This document shows positions 34,674-43,128 of a DNA stretch of 64,000 nt, piece by piece (position 1 is the first letter of the stretch; every line of letters starts with the position of its first letter). A program made the position numbers and the translations under genes. The notes under the pieces were generated by a model. That model did not search any database. It was not told where the DNA came from and saw only the letters and a list, made by a program, of their open reading frames with translations. Source of the DNA: Salinibaculum litoreum (GTDB lineage: Archaea; Halobacteriota; Halobacteria; Halobacteriales; Haloarculaceae); the NCBI GenBank assembly GCA_009789175.1, contig CP046866.1, forward strand, positions 3,100,001-3,164,000, written 5' to 3'.

Positions 34674-35191
34674 CTCGGAGTCGTGGCCAGCTGGTCGTTC
34701 TCGCGGCGCTGGCACTGGCGCTAGCGCTGGTCCCAATGACGCTTGCCTACCTCCAGCTCGGGTACGACGAGGATGTCGAGTCGACGACTGTCACCGACGA
34801 CACCACCCGTGATGTCGAGCGAACCCTCCAGCGAGCACTCGTCGACACCTCTGGAGACGTTCCGGCCCGCTACGACTGGGGGGAGCGCGAAGACGCCGCG
34901 GCGGCGGTCCGGGACCGTCTTCAGCCCACCATCGAGTCGGTGACGACAACGAGTGCCGACAGCACTGGGGCGGTCACCGTCTCCCCGAATGCGACTCGGG
35001 CCAGCGTGTGGGCGACGAGGAACTGTCCCAGTGGCCCGGCGAGGAACTTTGGTCCCTGCGAGCGCGACGGTGGCCTCGTCGTCCAGGAGCGTGCCGGCCG
35101 GACTCACGTTCTGGCTTTTGCAGTGGACGTAACAGTGACGACCGACGACACCGAGCGGGCGACGACGATGGTTCTCACCGTCCCATCCTGA
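34670..35191 (+). CDS. Pilin-like protein 5
   Basis: A 173-residue protein whose start GTG at 34670 overlaps the previous TGA (GTGA), preferred to a GTG 9 bases earlier. MTRSRGQLVVLAALALALAL has a probable RG|QLVVL cleavage site and core helix to about residue 25. The head has two cysteines in a NCPSGPARNFGPCERDGG loop that may form a disulfide, unusual among the five. It resembles DUF7261. It is the last gene of the operon. Confidence 0.78.
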   Translation: MTRSRGQLVVLAALALALALVPMTLAYLQLGYDEDVESTTVTDDTTRDVERTLQRALVDTSGDVPARYDWGEREDAAAAVRDRLQPTIESVTTTSADSTGAVTVSPNATRASVWATRNCPSGPARNFGPCERDGGLVVQERAGRTHVLAFAVDVTVTTDDTERATTMVLTVPS

Positions 35192-35263
35192 CGGTGTCGG
35201 CCCGGCCGCGAACACACTGCTTACGTGGGAAAGAATAAGGGGGTCGGGGTACTCGACTCGCGT

Positions 35264-35494
35264 ATGAGCCCACAGGGCCGCGATACCGAGTTCTCTCTCT
35301 CGGACGTGACAGCGGTGTTCGAATCGCGTGACGACTACGCGGAGCCACTGACCGCTAGCGAGATTGCCGAGCGGCTCGGCTGCTCGCGCCGGACCGCGCT
35401 GAACAAACTCCATGACCTCGAAGCCGAGACCGACCTCAAAAGCAAGAAAGTCGGTGGGCGCAGCCGGGTGTGGTGGATTCCCGTCAACGTCTGA
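35264..35494 (+). CDS. Small winged-helix/HTH DNA-binding protein
   Basis: A 76-residue protein with a helix-turn-helix at about residues 28-50 (TASEIAERLGCSRRTALNKL) and a wing-like hairpin KKVGGRSRVWWIP at the end. It is a bare DNA-binding domain, probably a dimeric transcription regulator. ATG at 35264 fits the MSPQGRDTEFSLSDV start. It lies 72 bases after the pilus operon and is convergent with the DUF8054-like gene, overlapping it by 11 bases. Its targets are unknown. Confidence 0.78.
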   Translation: MSPQGRDTEFSLSDVTAVFESRDDYAEPLTASEIAERLGCSRRTALNKLHDLEAETDLKSKKVGGRSRVWWIPVNV

Positions 35495-36020
35495 AGCCCC
35501 ACTCTTCTGCGCGTTCCTGTGCCTGTTCGCGCGCTCGCTGCTGTATCTCAGCGATCGTCTCCTCGTCGTCCAGAAACGCTTCGACCGCACTGTCTCCAGT
35601 CGTCTCGTCGCTTTCGTCCCGCTGTTCCGTGGCCGCTGCCTCCAGGGTTCGCTCCGCCAGTTGTGGGTCGCCAGCGAGTTGCTCTGCCGGTAGTTCCGGC
35701 GGGATGGTCATCGGGTCGGTGTCGTGAACCTCGGCCAGCGCAGCGTCATCGAGTTCGTACAGCTCGAGCCGGTACGGACCGGCGACGGCGATGTCCGCGA
35801 GTGCCTCCTCGCCGGCGCTATCGGTTCCGGTGTGGTACGCGACAGCCGGGACGCCATCGGCGAAGGTGAGGACACCGACGCCGTCGGCATCGAGCAAGAG
35901 CGCGTCCTGTGATTCAAGCAACGCGTAGCCGGTCAGCCCGCTGTCGAGTGCGGTCGCAAGCACTGTCGTGAGGTCGGTGACGACCCGCTCGCGGACAAGA
36001 CGGCCACTCGGGAGCTTCAT
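35484..36020 (-). CDS. Haloarchaeal conserved protein (DUF8054-like), partner of MinD
   Basis: A 178-residue acidic protein. The N-terminal half has a beta-rich core (GYALLESQDALLLDADGVGVLTFADGV is too long to be chance, with the phrase LLDADGVGVLTF). The C-terminal half is a charged helix (EETIAEIQQRAREQAQERAEEW). Its ATG overlaps the stop of the upstream MinD/ParA gene (ATGA), so the pair is co-translated and it may be the cargo or effector of that ATPase. The family name is a tentative match. No catalytic motif is evident. Confidence 0.65.
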   Translation of the reverse strand: MKLPSGRLVRERVVTDLTTVLATALDSGLTGYALLESQDALLLDADGVGVLTFADGVPAVAYHTGTDSAGEEALADIAVAGPYRLELYELDDAALAEVHDTDPMTIPPELPAEQLAGDPQLAERTLEAAATEQRDESDETTGDSAVEAFLDDEETIAEIQQRAREQAQERAEEWGFRR

Positions 36021-36784
36021 AGCTCGTCAGGAACGACGGCGCGCTGGAAGCGCTCGGCGACGGCCTCCGACGGACCCGACTGTACGTCGAGGCGGCCGGC
36101 AGCCCCGCGATAGGCTGCTGCTGCCTGTGAATCCGGTGCGTGTGCGAGCAGTGGTTCACCGGCCCGACGGGCGGCGCGTGCGGCGTCACTCTCGGGGACC
36201 GTCGCCAGCGTCTCCCCCTCGAAGTACCGCTCGGCTTTCCCGGCGATGGCGTCGATATCCTCGTCGTCGGTAACGCGGTTGAACAGCAGTCCCGCCACAC
36301 CAGTCCCGTAGGTGGTGGCGTACTCCTGGACTTTCAGGCCGTCCGATAGCGAGGGAATCGTCGGCTGGAGGACGACCACGATGCGGTCGGCCAGCACGAT
36401 TGGAAGCACTGCCGCCCTGCTGCCGAGTGTCGCCGCCGAGTCGAGCAGTATCACGTCGGTATCGGCGGCCAGTTCGGCGACCACGTCCCGGAGTCTGTCG
36501 GGGTCGGCGTCCCGGAAGCCCGACAGTGAGGTGCCACAGGGGACCACGTCCATCCCGAACCGCTCGTAGACGGCCTCCCGGGTCTCGGCCTTGCCCGCGA
36601 GCACGTCGTGTAGCGTCGTCTCGGCGTCGGAAAGGCCCGCGTGAAAGAGGACGTTCGCCATCCCGGTGTCTGCGTCGACGATAGTCACGTCATAGGAGTC
36701 GGCGAGTGCCATCCCCAGTGCGAGCGTACTCGTGGTCTTGCCCGTCCCACCCTTCCCGCTGGCGACGGCGAACGCTTCGACCAT
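36017..36784 (-). CDS. minD: MinD/ParA-family ATPase
   Basis: A 255-residue deviant Walker A ATPase. ASGKGGTGKTT at residues 8-18 has both signature lysines, DADTGMANV is near 37, and Walker B VILLDSAAT near 115. A C-terminal amphipathic helix is not clear. Archaeal MinD homologues position surface structures, such as archaella, chemosensory arrays or pili, rather than the division ring. The start at 36784 is decided by a TATA-like GGTTTATACC-type box 29 bases upstream; an upstream ATG overlaps that box. It forms a pair with the downstream gene. Confidence 0.85.
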   Translation of the reverse strand: MVEAFAVASGKGGTGKTTSTLALGMALADSYDVTIVDADTGMANVLFHAGLSDAETTLHDVLAGKAETREAVYERFGMDVVPCGTSLSGFRDADPDRLRDVVAELAADTDVILLDSAATLGSRAAVLPIVLADRIVVVLQPTIPSLSDGLKVQEYATTYGTGVAGLLFNRVTDDEDIDAIAGKAERYFEGETLATVPESDAARAARRAGEPLLAHAPDSQAAAAYRGAAGRLDVQSGPSEAVAERFQRAVVPDEL

Positions 36785-36807
36785 GCCGGGTGTTGCTTCG
36801 CTTTCAG

Positions 36808-36817
36808 GTATAAAGGC
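36808..36817 (-). promoter_or_regulatory. TATA-like box of the MinD gene
   Basis: On the reverse strand CCTTTATACC is centred about 29 bases before the ATG at 36784. It separates this pair from the cobalamin genes upstream and argues against the ATG at 36823, which lies before the box. Confidence 0.55.
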
Positions 36818-36835
36818 TCGCATCTCCCAGGTCCG

Positions 36836-38374
36836 CTACTCGTACAGCCAGCCGAGGTCGACGTGCTCGCTCAGGAGGGTGGCGGCACGGTCGTACGGTG
36901 AGGGCTGTGGGACGGTCTCGCCCGTCGGTTCGTCGAGACCGGCCGCCTCCCTGACGTTCCCGACGAACGCGCGCCGAACGGTCTCGTTCTCGAAGAGCCC
37001 GTGCAGGTAGGTCCCGAATACGCGCTCGGTTGCAGCCCCGCTCTCCCGGAAAGGTCGCTCGGCGTCACCGACCAGCCGTGTCCGGCCCATGTGTATCTCG
37101 TAGCCGGATACCTCACCCGTGGCACCGCTGAGGGGGCCAACGCCGCTTATCCCCCGGCTGACCGGCTCGACGTGTTTCTCGGTCTCGAAGCGCGTCTCGA
37201 CTGGCAGCAATCCCAGCCCCTCGAACTCGTCGCCCTCGCCGGTCCCCTCGATGGAGCCGTTCGTGATGCGCTCCCCGAGTAGCTGGTAGCCGCCACAGAG
37301 GCCGACGATGGGCCCATCGAAGCACTCGATGCGCGCGGCCATCCCCGATTCCCGGAGCGCGAGCAGGTCGTCGACGGTGTTTTTCGTCCCCGGCAGCACT
37401 ACCGCGTCGGCCTCAAGCGGTGCGTCCAGCGGGAGATACGCGACTCTGATTCCCGGGACACGTGCAAGCGGCTCGAAGTCGGTAAAATTCGAGATTCGGG
37501 GGAGGCGAGGAACGGCGACTGTGACACACTGCTCGGACGGGACGTTATCGTCAGTACCTTCGAGGGAACGTTTTCCCTCTGGTGGTAATGAGACAGAATC
37601 CTCCGCGGGGAGCCCGGGGTCATCGTAGGGAAGGACGCCCAGCACGGGGACGCCCGTTCGCTGCTCGAAATCTTCGATTCCGGGGACGAGAATCTCACGG
37701 GAACCGCGGAACTTGGTGATGACAGCACCGACCACCCGCTCCCGGAGGTCTTCGGGCAGCAGTTCGAGCGTGCCGACGAGGCTGGCGAAGACGCCGCCGC
37801 GCTCGATGTCCGCGACGAGCAGTATCTCGGCGTCCGCGAACCGCGCTGTCTCGACGTTGGCGAGGTCACGCTCACGGAGGTTCGGCTCCGCGATGGAGCC
37901 GGCCCCCTCCGCGACGACGACGTCGTGGTCGGCGGCCAGTCGCTCCCAGGACTCGCGGGCGGCCTCGCGCGCTCGCTCCCAGTAGCTGTCGTAGTAGCTG
38001 TCGGCGCTGTAGTGGCCGAGTGCTTCGCCGTGGACGACGACCTGTGACTCGCCCTCGCCGCGGGGTTTGAGCAGGACTGGATTCATGTCGACGGTCGCCG
38101 GCACGCGGGCCGCCCGTGCCTGGACGTACTGTGAGATGCCGATTTCTCCCCCGCCATCACCGCGCTCGCCCTTCGAGACTGCCCGGGCATTGTTGCTCAT
38201 GTTCTGTGCCTTGTAGGGGACGACATCGACGCCCCGGTCGGCGAGCAGCCGACAGAGCCCGGCCGCGACCGTACTCTTGCCGACGTGAGACGCCGTGCCG
38301 GCGACGAGAACCGTCCGTGCAGTGTCCCTCTGCTCCCGGCTTCTGTCGTCCGCAGAGGCGCTACCGTCGGCCAT
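36836..38374 (-). CDS. cbiP: Adenosylcobyric acid synthase CbiP/CobQ
   Basis: A 512-residue glutamine-dependent amidotransferase that amidates four side chains of adenosylcobyrinic acid diamide. The N-terminal synthetase domain has the P-loop-like [15 protein letters not shown] near residue 25, [10 protein letters not shown] near 55, and [11 protein letters not shown] near 130. The amidotransferase domain has [11 protein letters not shown] near 325, the Cys loop [11 protein letters not shown] near 355, and the C-terminal [10 protein letters not shown] carrying His near 460. An acidic insert at about 255-275 is haloarchaeal. It starts one base after the cobA stop. Confidence 0.95.
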   Translation of the reverse strand: MADGSASADDRSREQRDTARTVLVAGTASHVGKSTVAAGLCRLLADRGVDVVPYKAQNMSNNARAVSKGERGDGGGEIGISQYVQARAARVPATVDMNPVLLKPRGEGESQVVVHGEALGHYSADSYYDSYWERAREAARESWERLAADHDVVVAEGAGSIAEPNLRERDLANVETARFADAEILLVADIERGGVFASLVGTLELLPEDLRERVVGAVITKFRGSREILVPGIEDFEQRTGVPVLGVLPYDDPGLPAEDSVSLPPEGKRSLEGTDDNVPSEQCVTVAVPRLPRISNFTDFEPLARVPGIRVAYLPLDAPLEADAVVLPGTKNTVDDLLALRESGMAARIECFDGPIVGLCGGYQLLGERITNGSIEGTGEGDEFEGLGLLPVETRFETEKHVEPVSRGISGVGPLSGATGEVSGYEIHMGRTRLVGDAERPFRESGAATERVFGTYLHGLFENETVRRAFVGNVREAAGLDEPTGETVPQPSPYDRAATLLSEHVDLGWLYE

Positions 38375-38375
38375 C

Positions 38376-39029
38376 CTAGAACTCGGTGCCCTTGCGTGCG
38401 CCCTGCCCGGCGTCGATTGGGTGTGTCTCCTTTCGAACGTTCGTGACGAGGTCGGCACGGTCGGTGACGTACTCCGGGCGGTCGTGCCCGCCGGTCAGGA
38501 CGAGTTCCAGTGCGTCGGGTTTCATATCCAGCAGGTCGCGGACATCCTCGGGGTCGACCAGTCCCCTGTTCGCGGCGTAGAGTATCTCGTCGACGACGAG
38601 CATGTGAACGCCGTCGTCGGCGGAGCCATCGAGGGGAAACGGCGTCGAGAGGTCAGCGTCGGCGGCAGCCCCGAGCAGGTCGCGGACGCGGGCGAGTGCA
38701 GCCTGTGCTTTGGCCTCGTGCTCGGTGTCCGCCGAGCCATCGAGAAAGCCGTGCCAGCCGTAGTGGCCGGCGTTTTCGTAGGTGATACCCGGCAGCGCAG
38801 CCATCGCGTTGTACTCGCCGCGGACATCCTCGACGGTGCCGGTCCCGCCTTTCATCAACTGGAGGACGTGGACGCGATAGCCGTGACCAGCGGCGCGCAT
38901 AGCCATCCCCAGTGCCGCAGTCGTCTTGCCCTTGCCGTCGCCCCACCACACCTGCACGAGCCCGAACTCCTCGGGTGCGGCCGGTTCGATGGGGTGGGCC
39001 TCGACTCCCGCTGGTTCGTCATCGCTCAT
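38376..39029 (-). CDS. cobA: Corrinoid adenosyltransferase CobA/CobO family
   Basis: A 217-residue ATP:cob(I)alamin adenosyltransferase. The P-loop is [12 protein letters not shown] near residue 30, FLQ-type [12 protein letters not shown] near 58, and the Walker B-like [14 protein letters not shown] near 145. It attaches the adenosyl group to corrinoids, the step before amidation by CbiP. A TATA-like box (39051-39060) and a perfect 16-base palindrome (39032-39047) stand before its ATG, so it leads a second promoter in the cluster, driving cobA and cbiP. Confidence 0.94.
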   Translation of the reverse strand: MSDDEPAGVEAHPIEPAAPEEFGLVQVWWGDGKGKTTAALGMAMRAAGHGYRVHVLQLMKGGTGTVEDVRGEYNAMAALPGITYENAGHYGWHGFLDGSADTEHEAKAQAALARVRDLLGAAADADLSTPFPLDGSADDGVHMLVVDEILYAANRGLVDPEDVRDLLDMKPDALELVLTGGHDRPEYVTDRADLVTNVRKETHPIDAGQGARKGTEF

Positions 39030-39031
39030 GA

Positions 39032-39060
39032 GACAACTGCAGTTGTCCTAGGAAAATAGC
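39032..39060 (-). promoter_or_regulatory. cobA promoter with perfect palindrome
   Basis: GACAACTGCAGTTGTC at 39032-39047 is a perfect 16-base palindrome ending 2 bases before the cobA ATG. A TATA-like GCTATTTTCC (39051-39060 on the reverse strand) precedes it. The dyad thus covers the expected transcription start, where a repressor would act. A related dyad lies before the HAD-cbiB operon. Confidence 0.6.
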
Positions 39061-39086
39061 TGTTGTGCTCGACAAGGGCAGCGACA

Positions 39087-39782
39087 TTACGGGCGGAACC
39101 GCTCTGTCCCGCGGTCGGTGACGATGCCGAAGTCGGCCGCCTCGACTGTCGTCGGCCACCCCTCATCGGGATAGCGGGCGGCAAGTGCCGCCCGGAGTGC
39201 GTCCCTGACACAGGCGCGGGTCGCATCGCCGACGGCAGTCCCACTGCCGGCAAACGCTGTGGCGTCCCCCTCCGGGTCGGTGCCGACGACGACTGCGTCG
39301 CTGGTCGTCCCCGTGAAGCCGGTCAGCGACTGCAGCGTCGCCGTCTTCGCCTCGACGGCCGTCGCCAGCAGTGTCGCCAGTGGCCCCTCCGAAAGCGCTC
39401 GGGTCGTCCCGACGAAGAGATTCACCGTCCCCGGCTGCCACTCCTCCGTGGTGTCGTCCGCTCCTTCAGCGGTGGACTCGGACAGCGTCGCAGGGTTGGA
39501 GAGGCCGGCCGTGGCGACGACAGTGACGCTGCCAGCCTGGGCTCCGCGGGCGTGGCGCTGGTCGACGCCGGTCAACAGTGCCGGCCCGTCGCGCTCGAAG
39601 CCCGCGTCGGTCAGTCGCTTGGTGACGTAACTCTCGAGGTCCGTCCGGTCGAAGCCCGTCGGGACAGTCAGGTTGTACGCGGCGTCGGCCCGGCGATAGC
39701 CGCCATCCCACCCTGTCGCGAGCCAGCGCGTGTCTTCACGTGCGAGGCGACAGATGCCCGCCGTCACTGCGGTCTCAAACAT
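39087..39782 (-). CDS. cbiZ: Adenosylcobinamide amidohydrolase CbiZ
   Basis: A 231-residue enzyme that cleaves the aminopropanol side of cobinamide to adenosylcobyric acid, allowing salvage of external corrinoids. It shows WLATGWDGGYRRADAAYNLTVP near residue 20-40, TVVATAGLSNPA near 95 and NLFVGTTRALSEGPL near 125, which are family hallmarks. The ATG at 39782 overlaps the cobD end by 8 bases. The following 57 bases hold the next promoter. Presence of CbiZ indicates that this organism salvages cobinamides as well as synthesising. Confidence 0.92.
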   Translation of the reverse strand: MFETAVTAGICRLAREDTRWLATGWDGGYRRADAAYNLTVPTGFDRTDLESYVTKRLTDAGFERDGPALLTGVDQRHARGAQAGSVTVVATAGLSNPATLSESTAEGADDTTEEWQPGTVNLFVGTTRALSEGPLATLLATAVEAKTATLQSLTGFTGTTSDAVVVGTDPEGDATAFAGSGTAVGDATRACVRDALRAALAARYPDEGWPTTVEAADFGIVTDRGTERFRP

Positions 39783-40854
39783 CGAGTGCATCGAGGAGCA
39801 GGTCGTTCTCGTAGGGCAAGCGGACGGCGACGCGGACGTGCTGGTCGAGACCGCGGAACGTGCGGGCGTCCCGGACAGCGATGTCGTACTCCCGCACCGC
39901 AGAGAGTATTTCCTCGACCGTTTCGCCGGAGCCGACATCCAGCAACAGAAACGGGGCGTCGGAGGGGAACACGTCGAATCGCCTGGCGAGGCGCTCGGCC
40001 ATGCGTGCCCGCTCGCTCTGGACTCGCTCGCGAGTCTCCGCGACGAACTCCTCGGCTTGCATGCAGTGCGTGCCAACCGTCGCCGCGACGATGCCGAGTC
40101 CCCAGGCCAGGCGGGCCGTGTCGAGGCGGGCACGATGTGTGTCCGTCGCCACTGCAAAGCCTGCCCGCAACCCGGGCATGCCAAACATCTTCGTCAGCGA
40201 CCGGGCGACGATGACACCCGGCTCGCCGGCCAGTGACGGCCGGTCGGTGAAATCGATGAAGGCTTCGTCGGCCAGCAACACCGTTCCGGCCGAACGACAG
40301 CGTTCGGCGAAGGCCCGCAACGCCCCGGGGTCGTAGGCATCACCGGTCGGATTGTTCGGGTTGCAGACGATTGCGAGTGCGTGGTCGGTTGGGTCGGCAT
40401 CGAGAATCCGGTCGTGGTCGATGAACTCCGGCTCACCGCCCTGGAGTCGAACTTCCCGAGCGTACTCGCCGAAACTCGGGGCTGGCACCAGCACGCTGTC
40501 TCCGGCGGTGACCGTGGTCGCGATAGCCAGGCGGATGGCCGCCAGTCCGCCGGCTGTCGGAATCACTTCCGTGGCTTCACAGCCGACGTAGTCAGCGGCG
40601 GCGGCACGAAACTCGTAGTAATCTTCCGAGGGATAGGCGCGCGCTGCTGACAGCGCCGCTTCGTACACCTGTGCGATACCATCCGGTGTCCGTGGGTTCG
40701 TATTCGCACTGAAATCTAGCAACAGCGGGTCCTCACTCCCACCGTGGGCTACTCGCCCGCTCCCGGCCGGGACTCCATCGTTCTCCCGGACGCCGTCCCC
40801 TCCTGTGGAAGCTCCGTCAGTCGATGCGAGGCCCTCGACGGCGTTTGGGTCCAT
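39775..40854 (-). CDS. cobD: Threonine-phosphate decarboxylase CobD
   Basis: A 359-residue PLP-dependent enzyme of the histidinol-phosphate aminotransferase fold. It makes (R)-1-amino-2-propanol phosphate for the nucleotide loop. It shows LDFSANTNPRTPDGI near residue 45, the substrate Asn in CNPNNPTG near 165, DEAFIDF near 195 and the PLP lysine in SLTKMFGMPGLRAG near 220. The ATG at 40854 is preferred over a GTG at 40917 because an AT-rich box lies about 26 bases before it. A low-complexity acidic start of about 40 residues is typical for halophiles. Confidence 0.9.
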   Translation of the reverse strand: MDPNAVEGLASTDGASTGGDGVRENDGVPAGSGRVAHGGSEDPLLLDFSANTNPRTPDGIAQVYEAALSAARAYPSEDYYEFRAAAADYVGCEATEVIPTAGGLAAIRLAIATTVTAGDSVLVPAPSFGEYAREVRLQGGEPEFIDHDRILDADPTDHALAIVCNPNNPTGDAYDPGALRAFAERCRSAGTVLLADEAFIDFTDRPSLAGEPGVIVARSLTKMFGMPGLRAGFAVATDTHRARLDTARLAWGLGIVAATVGTHCMQAEEFVAETRERVQSERARMAERLARRFDVFPSDAPFLLLDVGSGETVEEILSAVREYDIAVRDARTFRGLDQHVRVAVRLPYENDLLLDALDV

Positions 40855-40901
40855 GGTTTCATACTGTCGTATTACCGAATAATTCTTGTGTTGGTTACCT
40901 G

Positions 40902-41456
40902 TCACTGTCTGAACCACGCCGCTCTTCGTGCGTCGCGGGGCCTGTTGACGTTGACAGCGAGACGGCGGTCCCGGGCCACGAGCGTGTCGTCGGCAGCTCC
41001 GCCGACGACGTTGATGCCTGCAGGCGTGAGGAGTCGGCCGCCGTCCCGGTAGGCAGTGTCGACACTGACGCCGAGCGCGCGCTTGCGACCGACAGGGATT
41101 GCGACTGTCAGCGACCCCGTCGAAGCGTCGAGGATGCGGTTTATCGCCGATCTGTCGAGTAGCGGGAGGTCGGCGGCGACGGTCAGGACCGGGCGGCTGA
41201 TGCGGTCGTCGGAAAGCGCGCGTTGCAGGTCGGCAACGTAGCCCTCGCCTGGCGTCTCGATGACCGGACAGTCCACGCGTGCAGCTGTCTCCGGCGTCGC
41301 CGGTGAGGCGACAGCGTATGTCCGGTCGACGTGGCTCGCGGCGAGGGCCTCACAGACGTGGTCGACCATCGGTCTGGTGTTGATTTCCAGCAGCGGCTTC
41401 TCCACGTCCGCGCCGAGGCGCGTTCCCTCGCCGCCGCACATCACGAGAGCGTCCAT
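40902..41456 (-). CDS. cobY: GTP:adenosylcobinamide-phosphate guanylyltransferase CobY
   Basis: A 184-residue nucleotidyltransferase, the archaeal non-orthologous replacement of CobU. The N-terminus MDALVMCGGEGTRLGADVEKPLLEI holds the NTP-binding GGxGTR loop and lysine, ADLPLLD near residue 90 supplies the metal aspartate, and GINVVGG near 152 closes the site. Its ATG overlaps the cobS end by 16 bases. It activates cobinamide phosphate with GMP for CobS. Confidence 0.9.
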   Translation of the reverse strand: MDALVMCGGEGTRLGADVEKPLLEINTRPMVDHVCEALAASHVDRTYAVASPATPETAARVDCPVIETPGEGYVADLQRALSDDRISRPVLTVAADLPLLDRSAINRILDASTGSLTVAIPVGRKRALGVSVDTAYRDGGRLLTPAGINVVGGAADDTLVARDRRLAVNVNRPRDARRAAWFRQ

Positions 41457-42184
41457 ACGACCACTCCTGCGTGCAGCGCCGCGATGCGTGCGAGTTCGTT
41501 CGTGGCTCCGAAGACATCGCCGCCGACACCGTCCAGCCGTGCGTGTGCCCACTGGCGCAGGCAGACGGCGACCAGCGGACCGGCCAGCACTGCCGCCGCT
41601 GCTGTGGGTGCCGGCCAGGTGAGCGCAACTGCCGGTACGGCGAGGACACTCGCCAGCAGCATGTCCTCGCCGCTGGCATCGAGCAGTTTCTCCCCGAGGC
41701 CGGCGTGACTCGACCGTCCAGCCACCGCGAGCGTTACGACCCCGAGTTTCGCTCCCACCTCGGCCGCGATGACGATGCCGATTGCGACTGTCGGCGGGAC
41801 TGCAGCGAGTCCGAGCCCACCCAGTGTGAGGCCGGCCACGGCGAGGGCAACGGCCGTCACTGCTCCGACTCCGACGGTCGTATCACGCATGACAGAGCGG
41901 CGTTTCGCCGGCCCGCCGTGGACAACGGCTGCGTCACCGAGGTCCGCCAGCCCGTCGGCGTGGTTGATGCCAGTCGCCGCCACGATGGCGAGGACATAGA
42001 GCAGTGCTACCGTTTCCGGTGGGCCTGCAAACAGAAAGGGCAGGCTCACCAGCAGACCGACGAGGTAGCCGACCAGCGGCACGACCCAGACGGTGTCACA
42101 GAACGCTTCGAAGGCTCGCTCGTCGGTTCCGACCGGGAGCTGGGTGAGAAACCCGACTGCACCACGCAGGGCGCTCAGAGCCAC
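41441..42184 (-). CDS. cobS: Adenosylcobinamide-GDP ribazoletransferase CobS
   Basis: A 247-residue membrane enzyme joining AdoCbi-GDP with alpha-ribazole (phosphate). It has several hydrophobic helices and the family motif TGINHADGLADLGDAAVVHG near residue 72-90, with metal-binding Asp residues, plus RDTTVGVGAV near 103. Start is a GTG overlapping the cbiB stop by 10 bases; no ATG precedes the conserved FLTQLPVG. It acts in the cytoplasmic membrane together with CbiB. Confidence 0.92.
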   Translation of the reverse strand: MALSALRGAVGFLTQLPVGTDERAFEAFCDTVWVVPLVGYLVGLLVSLPFLFAGPPETVALLYVLAIVAATGINHADGLADLGDAAVVHGGPAKRRSVMRDTTVGVGAVTAVALAVAGLTLGGLGLAAVPPTVAIGIVIAAEVGAKLGVVTLAVAGRSSHAGLGEKLLDASGEDMLLASVLAVPAVALTWPAPTAAAAVLAGPLVAVCLRQWAHARLDGVGGDVFGATNELARIAALHAGVVVWTLS

Positions 42185-43128
42185 GTCACCACCCCCGTGA
42201 GGACGTACGCGAGCAGGCCGGCACTCCCGACCCGCCGGGTGGCGACACGCGCCCCCGCGACGGTCGGGAGTGCCTGTTCGGGATTGAGGACGTAGTGTCC
42301 GGGTTTTTCGAGACGCATCCCGAGCGCGGCCGCAAGCGTCCCCATCGGCCACCCCGAATTCGGCGAAGCCACACGACCCTGCCAGCGTCGTGCTGCCAGC
42401 ACTGCACCGGGTCGAAGACAGACCACAGCAAGCAGGAGCGCACTGAGGCGGGCGGGTATCCACTGGACGACATCGTCCAGCCGTGCGGGGGCCCACCCCG
42501 TCGCCTTCGAGTGATAGCCGAGCATCGAGTCGAGCGTGTTTACGGCCTTCACCCAGGCCGCCGCGCCACAGCCGACCGCGACGGCGACGACGCTGTCGGT
42601 CCCGACGAACCCACTAGCACCACCCCCGAGTGCCGTCGTCGCGATGACGCCGACAGCGAATGCGAGCAGCGGGGCCACCAGTCCATCGCCGAGGTTCTCC
42701 GCGAGACTCTCGACGGCCGCGCTCCGCACCTCGCCCGCCGACAGTACCGTCCCGTCCCGGCCGGCAAGCGCTCGCAAACGCTTGCGTGCCACATCGAGGT
42801 CCGTCTCCGTCGTGACGACGACCTCTCTGACGCGAACGAGCAGGCGGCGGAGACTCGTCGAGACGAACAGCCACACCGCACCCAGAGCTGCCCCGGCGAC
42901 CGCCGAGATAGTCCCTGCAACGACGACGCTACCCCCGACCACAACGCCAGCAAAGACTGGGAGAACGAGCGCGGCGAGAGCCCCGACCAGCCGCGGATGG
43001 TTCCACTCCCGGTCGACGACACTGACCACCCTGCCGAACCACGCCACCGGGTGTACCCGCTGTGGGAGTTCGCCGAGCGCACCGTCGAGTGCGAGCGCGC
43101 CGACGACGACGAGTGCGCTCACTGTCAT
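42175..43128 (-). CDS. cbiB: Adenosylcobinamide-phosphate synthase CbiB
   Basis: A 317-residue membrane protein that attaches aminopropanol (phosphate) to adenosylcobyric acid. The N-terminal ALALDGALGELPQRVHPVAWFG, AVESLAENLGDGLVAPLLAF near residue 140-160, and the KAVNTLDSMLGYHS motif near 200 are diagnostic. VASPNSGWPMGTLAAALG near 262 is the other family block. The ATG overlaps the stop of the upstream HAD gene (ATGA). Confidence 0.93.
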   Translation of the reverse strand: MTVSALVVVGALALDGALGELPQRVHPVAWFGRVVSVVDREWNHPRLVGALAALVLPVFAGVVVGGSVVVAGTISAVAGAALGAVWLFVSTSLRRLLVRVREVVVTTETDLDVARKRLRALAGRDGTVLSAGEVRSAAVESLAENLGDGLVAPLLAFAVGVIATTALGGGASGFVGTDSVVAVAVGCGAAAWVKAVNTLDSMLGYHSKATGWAPARLDDVVQWIPARLSALLLAVVCLRPGAVLAARRWQGRVASPNSGWPMGTLAAALGMRLEKPGHYVLNPEQALPTVAGARVATRRVGSAGLLAYVLTGVVTWL

